DNA of 64,000 nt from Gelatoporia subvermispora B (taxonomy: Eukaryota > Basidiomycota > Agaricomycetes > Polyporales > Gelatoporiaceae): NCBI GenBank assembly GCA_000320605.2, contig KB445800.1, forward strand, positions 637,157-701,156. Direction: 5' to 3'. The notes below the pieces were generated by a model. The model ran no database searches and was not told where the DNA came from. It saw nothing but the letters and a program-made list of their open reading frames with translations. Positions 1 through 12,849 of the stretch are shown piece after piece; positions within the stretch are counted from its first letter, which is position 1, and every line of letters starts with the position of its first letter. The translations under genes and the position numbers were made by a program.

Positions 1-3000
1 TGTGATGAAGCAGTTCAATGAAGTCCAGTGCTGCACACTGCCGGGTTGCAGAGGCAGCGCGGCCTCGCGCCCTGGTACCGTCGGCCTTTGCCGCCGGGTT
101 CGCACGTGGAGCGGCTACAGTACAGCGCTTATGTTTGCCGCTCATGCCACATCTCGAATTCACAAAGCAGAAGTGTGGTCTTCAGCCATAATTCTGGCAA
201 TAATTCAATTTACGGAGCTATCCACATTCGCAGGTGTATGTGAAATTGTGCATCTATCCCGAGCGTAGAGGCCAAATATCAGTGATCAGTAATCAGTAAA
301 GTGTCCGAGTCTCCGACATCTGAGACAATCACACTCGCCAACTTGTCGCCAGATCACGTCTACAGGGGTGCGCAATCGAAGAGAAAGACGGAGTTACATT
401 ACCCAAAAAATACATCATCTGTGCGCTGTTCTGCTCCGCCGAGTACACATCAAGGGAGTTTCTCCGTAATCCATGTTGTCCGGATGGAACTCACAGCGTT
501 TGCCACGCTCCTGACGTACTTCGAAATTCGCTCCATCATACGCGGATTGAAATCGTAGCTCACCTCCTCCACTTCGCGTCCGAGGCATTTAGGCCCCCAT
601 GGTCTGTGCGACGGCTCACGATCACTGAGGCACGTATATTTGCGCCTATCTGAGCATCGGATACCTGCATCGCGCGGGATATCAGAGCTGATAGAGTGCC
701 ATCGCAACGCTCCACCTCGGGCTTCAGACTCGGTGCGCGGCATCGTCAAGAGCCGTTCAGATGTATAACGTATAGACCCACCTGCGCGCCTAGCAAAGCG
801 CGCCGCAGCGACATCCAGTCGGTCGAGAGTGTATGTACCATGCATAAGCGTCCACATTGTCATGTGTTAAAATGGCTGTCGTCATTGTGAAGGCATCCTG
901 CGGGAATCAATAATGTCGGCAGTGCTCCATGCCTCATCTGGCCCCTTGGGATCCTATCTGGACAGCCGCGCAAGGTAATTCGGACCTACATGTGGGCATA
1001 GCAATCAAAGACAGGCGCTGTTACTGTGAGAAGCATTCTCGGCACTTGTCAGCTTGTATCGAGATCAATTACTTCAGAAGCCGAAAGAGTTCATGACGAG
1101 AAGGTATTTCTCGTGTTGGAGGCGGTACGACCGGCCAGCTTACTGATCGTATCGTAAAATCCGAGGGACATACCAACGAGAATGATAGTGTCAGCGTCTT
1201 TCGTGGTACGCAGTGATGGCGCTATTCTCTATTCCCGGTGGACAGGCGATTGCCGATGGCTGGATCTCCACAGTGTATCCTGCTAAGTCCCACGAAACAC
1301 CAGGGTCAAACAATCGTCTCGGGATCACTGCCGCTCTCTATCACTGTGATGAGTCTCCATCCTTCTCACGGGCTCTTCGCCATAGCAAGTTTGATGCGGC
1401 CTCAAATCTTACAGCGCATGTACTGGGTTGTCAATTTTTCAAAGGCTAGGTACTGCAAGTTTATACCGGCGGCACAACTTGAGACGCTGAACCACACAAC
1501 GGGTACAGTGAAGCCTATATCCTAGCTACACGGACTTGAGGCTTGATCTCAAGTACGAGTAAATGTACTGGTATAATCACAGACGCACCAACAATATCCA
1601 GGACTACCTACTGGACGTTGTTACAATTCCACTGTCGCGCTGATGGCACGGACAATGTCGAGCATGAGATATCAAACGAAAGATAATCCCGTCATCTCGG
1701 AGTTCGGATGTCAGCTGGCTTATTATTCAGGCTCCAGGGGCTGTAGCGTCGAGTGAGCATGCTTCATGGAGAAAGTATCTCGAACGGTTAATGACCCAAG
1801 GTGTGAGCGCTTCGCGACGTTCGAATTACAATGCCTTCCATTTTGGGATGGGACCTGAGAAGCACCGGAGTTGGAGCCGAGGCAAGTACCCGAAGGGTAC
1901 TGGATGTAGAAATGTTCGCGTAGGAGATCACGACGGGTACTAGCAGATTCTATACGGTGATACGCTCGAGATCAGCGGCTGCGGAAGCCTGTTCACATCA
2001 CCGAGACTGCGGTCCAGGATGTACGCTGACTACATGCGGCCCGGAGAGAAACCGGCGACTCTAGCGAGCGTTGAAGTCGGCAGTGGTGTGATGAATGATC
2101 TGGAATTGAGGCGATGTATGCGAATTGACCTTTGGTAGCCTGTGTGTCTGCTCGAATCTACCGGGATCCTAAAGACATAATGTGAAGACGGAGAGTCGGA
2201 GACCAGAGATCACCTTGAGACCGAGCAGAATTGTATCATCATGCAAGCAAGCTCTCGCGTCTGGGCACGTATGAGCTCCGCTTTTTCGAATTTCGGCGGG
2301 AGGAGAGGAAAGGACTGGAAGCGTTGCCGCGATGTGAGGGAGGAGTTGTTTCAACATCGCCACGCGACGCCCACGCGTGTCTGATCTTGATTCGGTGCGC
2401 TTGATTGCCACGTGCGAAATCCAGTCGCGTGGCTGTCACATGGCTGTAAAGAGGTTCGCTTCCTTTGGTGCCTTGAGCTGGTAGATCCACCATCGCCAGC
2501 CATCTCCTCGTGAACAATCAGCCACTCTTTGAGCTCCAGGTTCTTGTGGTCAGTACAGGCTTCGATAGTGATGCCCAATATAAGAGCACAGCCCCAACAA
2601 GGGATTCGGGGATTGTACCTTTCTCAGTTTTGGGCTGCGAATTCTTGATGTCCTTGGTCACACGATTCGAAGTGACCGAGAAGTCTGCAGATTTCCACGT
2701 GGATAATTCGAAAAACACGGAAATGCGATAATACGATGGATGATGCAGGAAAAAATACAGCGTCCTTGAGGACAGCCCAACTCGATCTTACATTACATAC
2801 GTGTTGCGTAGCGCATCCCTGATCGGGTTACGGATCTCATTGGGTTCTCTGAAACAACTGCTCGCCGAGATTACCGTGACCGTTGAAATCTCAGGCGCAG
2901 CGCACTCTCGTCTCCAACTCCGCACTTCTCAGTATGTCTCCCCAACTTGGAATCACCACCGGGTCTCCTACGTGGGCGCTGGTAAAAACCGTGCTTGGTC

Positions 3001-3070
3001 GGTGCTGTTGAAACTGCCAGGCGATGTCCCTGTCTACAACCTCTCGAGCGTGCCCACCATGGCTCGCGCC
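1..3070. other. Gene-poor left edge
   Basis: I see no convincing gene in this stretch. The open frames are short, lack recognisable domains and do not join across plausible introns. The only suggestive signal is a short retroelement-like peptide motif on the minus strand near 2550, listed separately. The region may be decayed intergenic DNA between genes. Confidence 0.5.
2351..2578 (-). pseudogene. Possible relic of a Ty3/gypsy RNase H region
   Basis: A minus-strand frame carries VTxxTDHKNLE-like text (read here as GITIEACTDHKNLE) near 2535-2578. TDHKNLE is a hallmark of the RNase H part of Ty3/gypsy polyproteins. Nothing flanking it continues the family pattern, and no long terminal repeats are visible, so at best this is a very old fragment. 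A chance match is the main alternative. Confidence 0.2.
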
Positions 3071-3079
3071 CAAGGTGTG

Positions 3080-3088
3080 TATATATAT
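3080..3088 (+). promoter_or_regulatory. Candidate TATA box of the DUF6593 gene
   Basis: A TATATATAT tract lies about 95 bp upstream of the ATG at 3181, a usual spacing for fungal TATA promoters. Confidence 0.45.
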
Positions 3089-3180
3089 CGTCGTCCAGCA
3101 CTCCTCATCGTCACTCACATCCCCTTCACTCCTAGATCGAGGCATTCGACACTCTTACTCACCTCTCATTCGAAGTCAGC

Positions 3181-3880
3181 ATGAATCCCTTTACGCAAGG
3201 TGGTTGGGGCCAAGGCCAGACCAGCACTACACCGTCGATTTTCGGTGCCCTACCATCCCTGCCCACATCTAGCTCGATCCCGCGGTCCATGCAGCCGGAC
3301 AATGTCACGTACCAGTTCACCTCGTTCAACGCGACCATCCTGAACTGCTCGATCATCGGCCCTCAGTCCCGCGTCGCCTACCGCATTGTTACCGAGACGT
3401 CTGTCCCCTCCTGCACGATCTGGAAGGATAACGAGAGCCGCAGCATTGCCATGGTCCAGTGGCAGCCGAACGCTACACTCGAGATACGTGGCGTCGCGCC
3501 CAGGCAGCGCGTCCGAGACTGGCTCCGCCTCTCCCCCGATCAAAGGTTAGCGAACAAAACCGTTGCTTGACCTGCGAGAGCCTGACCCATTCCATCGACT
3601 TGCAGTAAGCGCACTATGGAAGTTAAAGGCACTCAGTACGCCTGGGCGCCCATGGACGGATTCATCTGTGTACGCCCGTATTTCCTGCCCTTTTTGCATG
3701 TCATTGACTTTCGCTTAGCTGTACAAGGCCCAGTCCGCCGCCCCGAGGATTCTCGCGCGCGTGGCCCGTGCTCCGAACACGGTTCTTCTAGAACTCACCC
3801 AGGAAGCTATAACGCTCGGTCTTCTTGAGCCCGCTCTCGTTGCGACCGTCATGTTTGTCTGCGGCCACAACATTGATTGA
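3181..3880 (+). CDS. DUF6593 domain protein
   Basis: Three exons, 3181-3545, 3606-3669 and 3719-3880, give 196 residues. Both introns (60 and 49 nt) have GT..AG ends and the frame closes exactly at TGA. The first 40 residues are rich in Gly, Thr, Ser and Pro; the rest is a compact domain with alternating beta-type segments (VTYQFTSFNATILNCSIIGP, then TPWAPMDGFICLYKAQS-like text) and a hydrophobic C-terminus ending LVATVMFVCGHNID. This pattern, including the central Trp/Pro-Met-Asp stretch and terminal hydrophobic helix, matches the DUF6593 proteins that are numerous in Agaricomycetes. Their function is unknown. There is no signal peptide. It stands alone with a TATA-like tract about 95 bp upstream. 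The family call rests on memory of the pattern, not a search. Confidence 0.75.
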
Positions 3881-4515
3881 GGTCGCGTGCTTTGTCCGCA
3901 ATTCGTCATTCACATGTTGCTCGTCCTTATTGTATCTTATTCGCTGTTCGCTGTCGTTTGCTGTGACCATAGAGGAGCTCATCACCCGTTGCTGTAGCCA
4001 TAACTTATCTGCTGTCAATTAGACGAGCAATCGATACACACCCAGACATTGACGATGCCCGAGAGTGATGTTAGCGATAGAGCCGGCCGAGGTCGTTGAT
4101 TACGAGTGTTTGTGAAGTTTGATATTCGCAAGCGATGTTATTGGACGCCAAAATAATTTGGAGTTACCTCGCGCTGAGAGATGTATCATAAAACAAACCT
4201 GCATCTGAGGGGGTAATGGTGATCACGTCGTCGGAATATTTGCCCCGCATGCGTCGTGCGAATAGGACTTGATAGACCCTACACCCGTCGGAAGAGCGGA
4301 AATGGCAAGCAGGCGCACCGTGATCGCTGACGTGAGAAATTTCCACGAGAGGGTGCCTTCTATTCAAAATTCGCATGTTCACATCGAGGGAAAACATTGG
4401 GAACGACGTGGACAAGGCACAGTGGCAGATAAGTAAAACATATCATCATGCAACCGCAATTGAGCGTAGAAACTTCTCGTATGCCGAGGTCTGGATGTTG
4501 CGTAATCGGGTTGAT
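3881..4515. other. Spacer between DUF6593 gene and Nup96 gene 3' end
   Basis: The two genes converge here. The minus-strand frame 4164-4415 has no recognisable feature and I see no RNA gene or repeat. Confidence 0.6.
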
Positions 4516-7382
4516 TCATTCATCACGACTGCGCGAATCTGCGACGGTTGCTAAAACGGTAATACGAAGAACTTCAGCATGGATCAAGATATGATACACA
4601 GGGGATATAAGACGCACAATTGCAAGCGGCTTAACCTGGTCAAGTCTATGCGCCAGGTTCGCCGTCATTTCTGCGAGAGCTGCGTTGTGCCGTGGATCGC
4701 AGCGGTCCAGGAGAACATCGGGAAGGATGCTGATGAGCTGCGGTACGCTACGTGCGAGCTGCTCTAGCTCCGCGGCTTCAGCGGCATCAGGCACTGCATT
4801 TGTCTCCGCGAAGTGGTCGCGGAGCTCCGGCAACCGTGTCATCGCGTGCACATAATCCAAGAAGAGCTATGCTAGAGGGTCAGGAGAGCCTAAAACTCGA
4901 TGAATACATCCCGACCTTGCCACGGAGATGCCATCCGTCTACTTGGTGGCCGTTGAATCTAATGAAGATCTCCTTCAACAATGCCAGGTCTTGCCGGATT
5001 ACCGCATCAGGTGCCAGTTCTAGAACGGCTAAATCATGTGCAGCATTGTAGAGGCCTGCTGCAAGGTACAATTCGTACGCCGTAAACACGTCGCCACTGT
5101 ACAGTGCATGCACAGCCTTTGTGAAGGTGTGTCAATCGCCGCACAACGATCAATAATGACTGCGGCGTACCTTTGCCTCATTGAGCCACGCCATCGGAAT
5201 CTTGAGACTGCCCACAAGTCCGCGAACAGTCCAGTCATCGAGGCTTGCCGCGGAGCGCGTGAGGAGCTCTTTGATGGCTTTCCGCCTCCTGCGTTACGGC
5301 CCGTCAGTAGAATGCAGTGTGGCCCAATTTGTTAACCTACCCTGCTGACCCCTCAATGTGCAGAAGGACAAATGCCGCCTCCTGAATCATGCCCGCTTGC
5401 TCCAACTGCATCGCGTAGCTGTTCGCGAGCAGGTCCGCACTGGGGCTGTGCCCCTCCACTTGAGATTCTCCCGCGTCCATATTGTCATCGGGATGAGGCG
5501 GCATGCCTCGGTCGGCAAAGTCCCTGATGCGCAGACATCGTGAGAGGATGATGTAGAGATGCCACGAAAGGCTGTAGTCCACGGGAGACGCGCTGAACGA
5601 CCACGGAGTCAGCACTTGCGAGAGGGAGCATGCCGGATCTACAAATAGCCTGATGAGTGAATAGAGCCCATCCGATATCATGCCCGCCGGGGCTTTCCAG
5701 ACCACCGAGTGCTCTGATGCGGAGCGCAAAGGTGAGGGAGCAGATATCGACGACGACGTCGACGGCGACGCCCACACCTTCTCGTAAGAGTGGAAGGCGT
5801 CTATAACCGGTGCATCCATGGGCTCGCCGTACCAGAGATGCAGGCCGAAGGCGCGCTTCCAGTCCAGGCCGCCCGCAACATTGACATCACGGCATTGCTC
5901 CAGACCGCTGCCCTTGGAACCCGATTGGATGTGTACGTTGCCACTGAGAAGCGAGTAGATCTTCCGAATGTTGTCGCCAATGTGCAAGTCAACGCGTTCA
6001 TCGTGCCAGATTCGCAGCTGCGCCTTCACGTCCTCTCTGAACTCGGCATCCCCCGGAATTTGCGACATGAGAGAAGCAATTTTGAAGTTACCGCCGTCCA
6101 TCGCCGCCTCGCATGCCTTCTCAATCTGATACCCGGTAAGATGGGTGAACACAACCCCAGCCCAGTCGGTGCTGGGGTCGTCCCGGAGCTGCGCATCCAC
6201 TGACGCGGCCACAGCATTCTTGAGCCACTTCGAGAGCGCGGCCTTCCGGCGCAACTGGGCAACATGGTTTTGGATATCAACACTTGTCGACACCGGCAGA
6301 CGCAACGGAATGCCATCAAAGAGCGCACGCCCCAAGCGGAACAAGTCCGCCTCGAATGTGTGGTCCGATGGCGGGAAATATGGGAGGAAAGTGGAGAAGG
6401 TCAGGTCGCTGGATGGGATGGCGCAGGGGACGTCATCTGCGTCAGGCTCGATGCGCGTGCACTTGAGGTGGTGCGAGAGGAGTTTGCCAGCGGTCTCGGA
6501 GACCTCATCCATAGAGCCCGAGACAAGTGGCACAACGGTCTTCTTGATTACCGAAGAATTTGCAGAGGTCGTTCTACAGGTGTAAAGTCAGCGATGTACG
6601 AGCCAATGCTCTGTGCCACGCACAGTTTGGTTTGTGGGCCGCATAGTTGGCCCAGGTGCACAAGGGTTCCCCCCGGGCCCCAGCCGACGCGGAACGACCT
6701 GCCAAGAGCAAGGCCGGCATCGACGTAGGCTGCCTCGTTCCCAGTGACAGCAGAATCAGAGCTCTCGACGCGTGCATATTTCCGAGACGGGCGGAACGGG
6801 GTTGGTTCGATATCTTGTGCGAACGACGCCCTCTGACGCCACACTCAGAGATGCATCAGCACACCACGAAAGTATTGGACGCACCTGACGCGACTCCCCT
6901 CGGATCCCCTCTCCCTCCGAGTCTCTACTATGCTTCCGGTGTGATGCGCTCGAAAGAGAAAAGGTCTTGCGCGACGCAGGTTGGGTGGCCGCCTTAATGG
7001 CCGCCTCTTCCTCTGGTACGCGGAAGAAAGCGGCCTGCATGACATGCACTTTTTGAGGATCTATGCCGAGCTCTCTGGCCCGGGGAATGATACTTGGGTT
7101 GCCGGCCGAGTGTGCAGGGGGTGGTGACTTTGACGATGCTGCGAACTGCACCGTAGGCCTCGCGTTAGGCACATCCTCCTCTTCTTCGTCGGGGCTTGAG
7201 AGCCTGCTGGGGCTCCGTTTCCGACTGGCAGCAGAGACTTCCAATTCATCTTCGACCATAGAGGAGTCGGATGCGGAAACATCGTAGTGAACGCGCCGGT
7301 TGTCCACGGAGGGCTCTGAGGCGATTGAAACGTCGTCCTGTTCATCCTCGCTGTCAGTGGAATATGCTCTAAAGCGCGTCAT
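4516..7382 (-). CDS. NUP96: Nuclear pore protein Nup96 (Nup145C-type), stand-alone
   Basis: Structural nucleoporin of the Y-complex, the scaffold of the nuclear pore. Six exons on the minus strand: 6885-7382, 6624-6832, 5341-6573, 5171-5288, 4916-5116 and 4516-4866, giving 869 residues. An acidic, Ser-rich N-terminus is followed by the Nup96 signature RSFRVGWGPGGTLVHLG and then a long helical domain with family landmarks such as LTGYQIEKACEAA, GLDWKRAFGLHLWY and PVDYSLSWHLY, which line up with animal Nup96. Unlike animal NUP98-NUP96 or fission yeast Nup189, no GLFG repeats or autoproteolytic domain precede it; the gene starts at MTRFRAYSTDSEDE. The last exon is uncertain: an alternative splice from GTTAAG would end the protein at 4551 with FFVLPF instead of the 34-residue read-through. 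No neighbouring gene is functionally linked. Confidence 0.9.
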
Positions 7383-9250
7383 GATGGGTATAAACAAAGG
7401 GTGGACCAAGTCTGTCTGTCTGAGCGTGAAACTGGAGAGCGGGGAGAGACAAGTTGTGCGTTGAGCCACACGCACCGGCGTCTATGGTGGCACGTGAATC
7501 AGACGCTGGCTGAAGGCCCGACTGGATTCGACTCTGTCACGGATTCCGCTTCAATGCACTCGAAGAACGCTGCAATCCGGCGCATCAACGCATCGGACTT
7601 AGTACAGAGGCAAGATACGCGCCCAGCATATGTGCATTGCCTGGGAGAGAAGCTACAAATACAGGGCTTACTATGGTACGAGTACAGTAAAGAGAGCGCA
7701 GAGCATGAGGGCATACGAACCGATGACAGAACACAACAGTGGATCAATGAAGGAACATGTTGGAAAACCGGGGATCGTGAGAGAATTCTACAACGTCGTT
7801 GACCAGCTTCATGTCTGTGGGTTTGAAGATCAGCATGGAACTTAAAGGTCGAACCGCCACCTTTGCGTACCCAGATTGTCTCCAAGGTCGATGCATGCCT
7901 GCATCTTGATCGTAGAAGGATCTTGGACTGTGCCAATGATCTCGATGTATTGCGAGGTTATGTCAACATCCTGAACCAGTTGCGTGTTCATGTGTGACGG
8001 AAATCACTCCAAAAAGTACTATGCTTACCGGAAGCAGGCGTGCTATGATCTCGCCCCCATCGCTCGCTTGTACTTTCGCAGTGTCACCATTGACCTATCC
8101 GTGGAGCGAATTACGACGCGTTGCATAGTATGGACGCCAACATCGTGGACGTACCGCAAGCGCTTTGCATGTCAGTCTGACTGACCGTCCAATGTAGTCG
8201 GTCAATCTTGCAGAGTTTATCCTTGGAGTAGCATGTTCAGACATCTTTCCGAGGTTAATGAGCCGGTAGTAATGTCCTGTCGATGAGACTTGGAACGACT
8301 GCGAAATGGCCAGGAAACAAAACGCGACTCAGTGGGGATCGCGTTACGTGACCGTGATGCAGCGCGTCAGTCACAGTCACGTCTTCCAAGGAGGCAAGCG
8401 TGACGCCGTGGTACAACTCGAAGTTCACAAGTCGACTTCTTTCACAGACGTCAACGGCTCATGTGTTCGTGTATGGGGTTTAGGCCAGTGACATTGTTCC
8501 AGATATATAAAACGCTGCTACTTGCTTCAGAACTCCGGGAGCCAGGTCTTGAAGGGGAGTATGTACCATCAAGTAGATTGGATGCACCGACGAGTCCATA
8601 TAATTTCAGGACATCATACGGCGGACGATGGTCGATACCGATCGGAGCAGACCAAGCCAAGGCGACCCTTCGAAGCTTCATTGGCTCGAATCTGGATGGT
8701 ATCTTCAGAACACCAGGGTTAGGACCAGATCGTAATCCAGCAACAGATCTACCGAAAGTTCAGAACGCCAGTGACTTGGAAAGTCCGGGAGTGGAAGGCG
8801 GAACCAGACTTCTACTCGGACATCCGGACTTTACAATTCACTGACGTCCTCCAATGTTAATGCTCTCCGAGTTAATCTCGGCTCGAGCGCTCCTCGACCA
8901 TGCGCCCCACTGCTCGCAACACTCAATCCGAACGGCATCGCCTGTAGCCTCTTCGGCCGTGGGGACACTGCCTCATCATCATTAGCTGTATTGCCCCTGG
9001 CAAGCTCCCTTCGTAAAATCATCAGTTGCTCACCAGTGCCTAAACCAGCATTCGGTTATCTAGCCAATCTATGGGCACCAGTTCTTCTATATCAACATGG
9101 CTGTAACTCGTGGCAGTTCATCGCAAGGTCAGGCGGCAGCATGGAAGCCATGCTGCAAACGCTGGGCTTAAGTCCTCCCCAAGGCGTCTTTGATAGCGCG
9201 TCTTCCTCTCGTCTCCATTCCCATCGAATGCAGCTTGCGACACGGCCTTC
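7383..9250. other. Gene-poor spacer
   Basis: This lies upstream of the Nup96 gene. Open frames on both strands (up to 145 codons at 7499-7936, minus) show no domain, no compositional sign of coding and no joinable exons. The Nup96 promoter should be in the first few hundred bases, but I see no clear element. Confidence 0.55.
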
Positions 9251-12200
9251 TTGAGCCTTCTCTACCGTATTTTGGGACTCTTATAAAAAGTACTACTGAA
9301 TCCCTGTGCTATCCACGCAAGACGCTTGCAAGCGGGTCCGTTTTTTCTTTGGAGATATATTTTTTGAAAGAGGAGGGAAGGTGGAGGAGCTGGAAATTCG
9401 AGAGTCTGGTCTCAAGAACGGGTGACAGCGCCGGTCTCGCGAAAATACAATTCTCAAATAGACGCCTCCGCTGAGGCCGCGACTACTGCATCGATATGCC
9501 CGAGCAAAGTCCCTGTGTTAGCTGCCCCCATGCCTATACGTGGCCCCTTAGAGGCGGAGCCCATATCAGCTCATAGATCGGCGGACCCGCCACCGAATCG
9601 GCATACACCCGACACGTTGCTGCGATCGCCACCAAGCAGCGGGAGCTTGCGTCGCGATGTTGTGTACTCCTCGACCTTCACTTTTGCGCAAAACATCGAT
9701 CTTATCCCAGGCGTGGGTGACCACACATCAGGCCCTACAGAAAATGTGCAGCACGAACCGAGGGAGTCCCAGTCGTCGGCGCGGGCGTCATCACGGAGCG
9801 AAATTTTGCACGTAGCCACGCTGACCGGTGCTCGCTCTAGATCTCCTACACACTATCTCGTCACTTGCACTTCTCGCCCTATACTCAAGTCATACCTAGC
9901 GCTCTAAATGTACTTCTGCCGTGCGCTTCGTCGACACCACCCGAAACCGAGGTTATCCAGCCTACCGCTGAACGAATGATGTACCCAATCTCTGCCATAC
10001 AGCGTTATGACAAGGGTATAGCCGTGTATGTGTATACCAATATTCTACGCAAAAACGACCTGATTGTAGGTTGAGACAGCGAGAGAAAGCGAAGTGAATA
10101 TATAGTGAAACCGCTCACCATGGACTTCCATCTGTACGTGTTTGCTGATCAATCAAAGCCACCTCCAAATATTGAACAATCACAGGGAGAACTTACCGTC
10201 AGCCTGGGAACCACATACTCATCCCGAAGGTGCCTTGTACTGGTGCCTCCTTGACAGCCACAGGGTGCGTGCTCACCAGTGTGAAACACGACGCTAGGCT
10301 CATCTTGCTTGGCCCATGCAGCGTGTCTACACCGATGCATACTTCTGCGACCCAAGCATTGCCGCCGAGATCGCTGCGTTCCTCGTGCAAGTTGACGACA
10401 TTATTCACTACCAAAGCGTGCCGTTGCCGCCTGACTATGAATCTGTGCTCAGTGGAGAAACAGTCAGATGGTGTGGGACATTACTGGTGTTATTACTTCG
10501 TCAACCACGAGAATAGGTGTCTCTTTTGGTTACACGAATTTAACATTAGTCCCGACATAGCAGGAATACAAGGTGCTACTTCAGCGGCGCACATTAGTAT
10601 GTGCCTGTCTAATACCTCTAACTGCGTCAAACGTCACCGTCTTATACCTGACAGAACACGAGATCGAAACAAAGTATTGGTACGTAACACGCGAATCTGG
10701 AGGTTAGTAGCATTCTATTGCACCACGTTCCTTAGTCTAATCAGTACCAAGTAATGTTACTTTCTGAGCGCTGCGTCCCTCTAGGACACATTGGGAGATG
10801 TTTCCCTACGGACATAAGGTCCCGGAGGCAGTGTTCACAGAGCTCATGGGCACAATCATTTACGGCAACATCGGTAAGCGTTGTCGTGACTGCATCTGCG
10901 CTGTGTCTGGTCCTCACGGATCTCATCGAAGATCGAATGACCAGCACGGTCTCTACGGTTGCTTACAATCCAGAAGAGCTGCACCGTATGTTAAGCTTCG
11001 TTAGCAGTGCCAAAGGTCCGTCATGCTAGTTTGTCGACGTTGTATCAACTTATTGGTACAAACAGACCTAGGAGATACCGATCATACAGCATCACTTATG
11101 GGTAAGAATATCCGACACAAAAGGTTTTTCCTTAATCACGCTTTCTGTCAATCTAGGACGCTTGATGTGCATCTTTGGTTAGCAGCGTACCGTACACCAT
11201 GGAAGCGTTCTGACATACTACCCTCGACACACCATCGCTTCCTCAACTTCCATGGACAAGCTACCGCGCGTTTGTGCCGAGACCAGACCATATACGGGCA
11301 GTCAAGCTATGTTCGCAGTCCTCTTATCAACATATTGTCTCCCTTCCTCCTCAACGCGCCGGAAGCCTATCTACGTGACCTGGAGCAAACGTGGATCGAT
11401 GGCATCATTGTTGATGAACAATGGCATAACATACTCACACACATCGTAGGAGGTTGGAAGTATTTTCTTCTGCTGGTACGTGACTGTGGTTAATCATTAT
11501 CTGCTTCGCACCAAATTGCATTCAGGCGACCATATTGCTCAATGCAAATGTGGCATTCCTTGCCATCCCGAGCGTTGACAATGGTGAACTTACAAAAAGG
11601 AGCGCTGCACAGATTGCTAGCTACGTGTCGATGATTTTCAGCATGGGTAGCATGTTACAATCCTTACTTTTGACTCGACAATATCGCGCCAACGTTCGAG
11701 ATAGCGCAGACAAAGTCGTAGGTGTCTACTTCACAGCTCTTTGTTTATGGCATGTGACAAGGCCGTTGCACCAGGTGCGGTTCCTTTTGAAAGTTCATCC
11801 CACATTGGCGTTGGAAACGTTGGCCATTATATATAGCTTACCATATGCACTGCTTATATGGGCGTAAGTCTTGTGTGTGGATACACTACTTCTTCACTAA
11901 CAAATTGACTCTCAGATCGGTAACCTTCGCCGCCGCCTTTTGTTTCGAGTGCTTCTTGAAGCATGGCGATGTCTCCACGGTGATCGCTGCCATCCCGGGA
12001 TCCATCGTCGTCTCGTTAATCACTTTGTGTATCTTCACCGCTCGGGAGGAGCACTGGGAAACCGCCTTGCGGATGATATGGTCAAATCTCATGGACGCAG
12101 CCGCTTACGTGCGGTCAAAATTTGGTGGAGAATCTACTGCTGCCGTTAATCCGAGAGGCTTATTTGCTCGAATATTCTGTTCAACTGTCCAAGGGGGTGC

Positions 12201-12270
12201 GCCGCCAAACATGGACACACTTCCTTGGCCCACACTCACGTCCCGTATGAACCTCAAAGTTGAGTACTAG
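9251..12270 (+). pseudogene. Decayed copy of the WW-like multi-exon membrane protein
   Basis: This region aligns along most of its length with the intact gene at 55166-58279, including exon order, but it is broken. The sequence matching the N-terminal exon has no ATG and reads LSLLYRILGLL then a stop where the intact copy reads NFLRRVLGLL. A frame change lies between about 9850 and 9960. Near 10460 a net 2-base loss shifts the frame inside the exon that encodes YWCYYFVNHE. The acceptor before the HHRF exon (TCTAG in the intact copy) is CCTCG here, near 11235. Later exons keep good similarity (ANVAFLAIPSV, SYVSMIFSMGSMLQSLLLTR, and the C-terminal membrane segments to 12270), so decay is recent or partly tolerated. 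A shorter product from an internal start is possible but unproven. Confidence 0.8.
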
Positions 12271-12849
12271 TAGTGTAATCACAAATGTATCACGCTCGCA
12301 CACGCTACCACGTTCGAACATCAGTGTTTCGTATTGTAACACTCTCGGTATTTCGCATTGCGAAGATATTCTATACGTTCGTGTGGCGAAGCATATGTAT
12401 CTACGTGTCATCAGATCACAGGCACTAGAATCATCTTGTCGAAAAATCGCGCAGCACTTATAGTGAAGACTCAAGGACCGAAGAAAGAGTCTAGGACCTG
12501 CCTGATAGAGCTAAAGCATGCAGGGCAGCATGGAGTACTCGTGGACCGTTGCAGTGAAGACATTGAACGATAATTTCGATTGTCTTGAATACGCTTCCGC
12601 ATTGCGCTTGCACACAACCATAGATGTGTCGTCGCATACTGATTGTAAATTATGCATTGATGGAACGAGCAGACTAGCATACGTGTATCGATATGCGAAC
12701 GGGTATATAAGCAGCAGCCATCGTACAACAGGCACTCGCCAGTCTTCCAGTCGTGATGCATCTCGCCTCCCTCCCTATCTTCTTTTCACGTCCCACCACG
12801 TCTCAGGCCAAGCACTAACAGCATCTACACGCCTCCCGTGAGCCAGAAC
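12271..12849. other. Spacer between WW-like pseudogene and CSC1-like 3' end
   Basis: The two flanking units converge here. There is a TATATAAG at about 12703, but it has no gene downstream on its strand. I see nothing else. Confidence 0.55.

Noticed and set aside
450..863. 137-codon minus-strand frame at the left edge
   Set aside because: No recognised family and no supporting exons.
12700..12710. TATATAAG on the plus strand
   Set aside because: No gene starts downstream on that strand; it lies in a convergent spacer.
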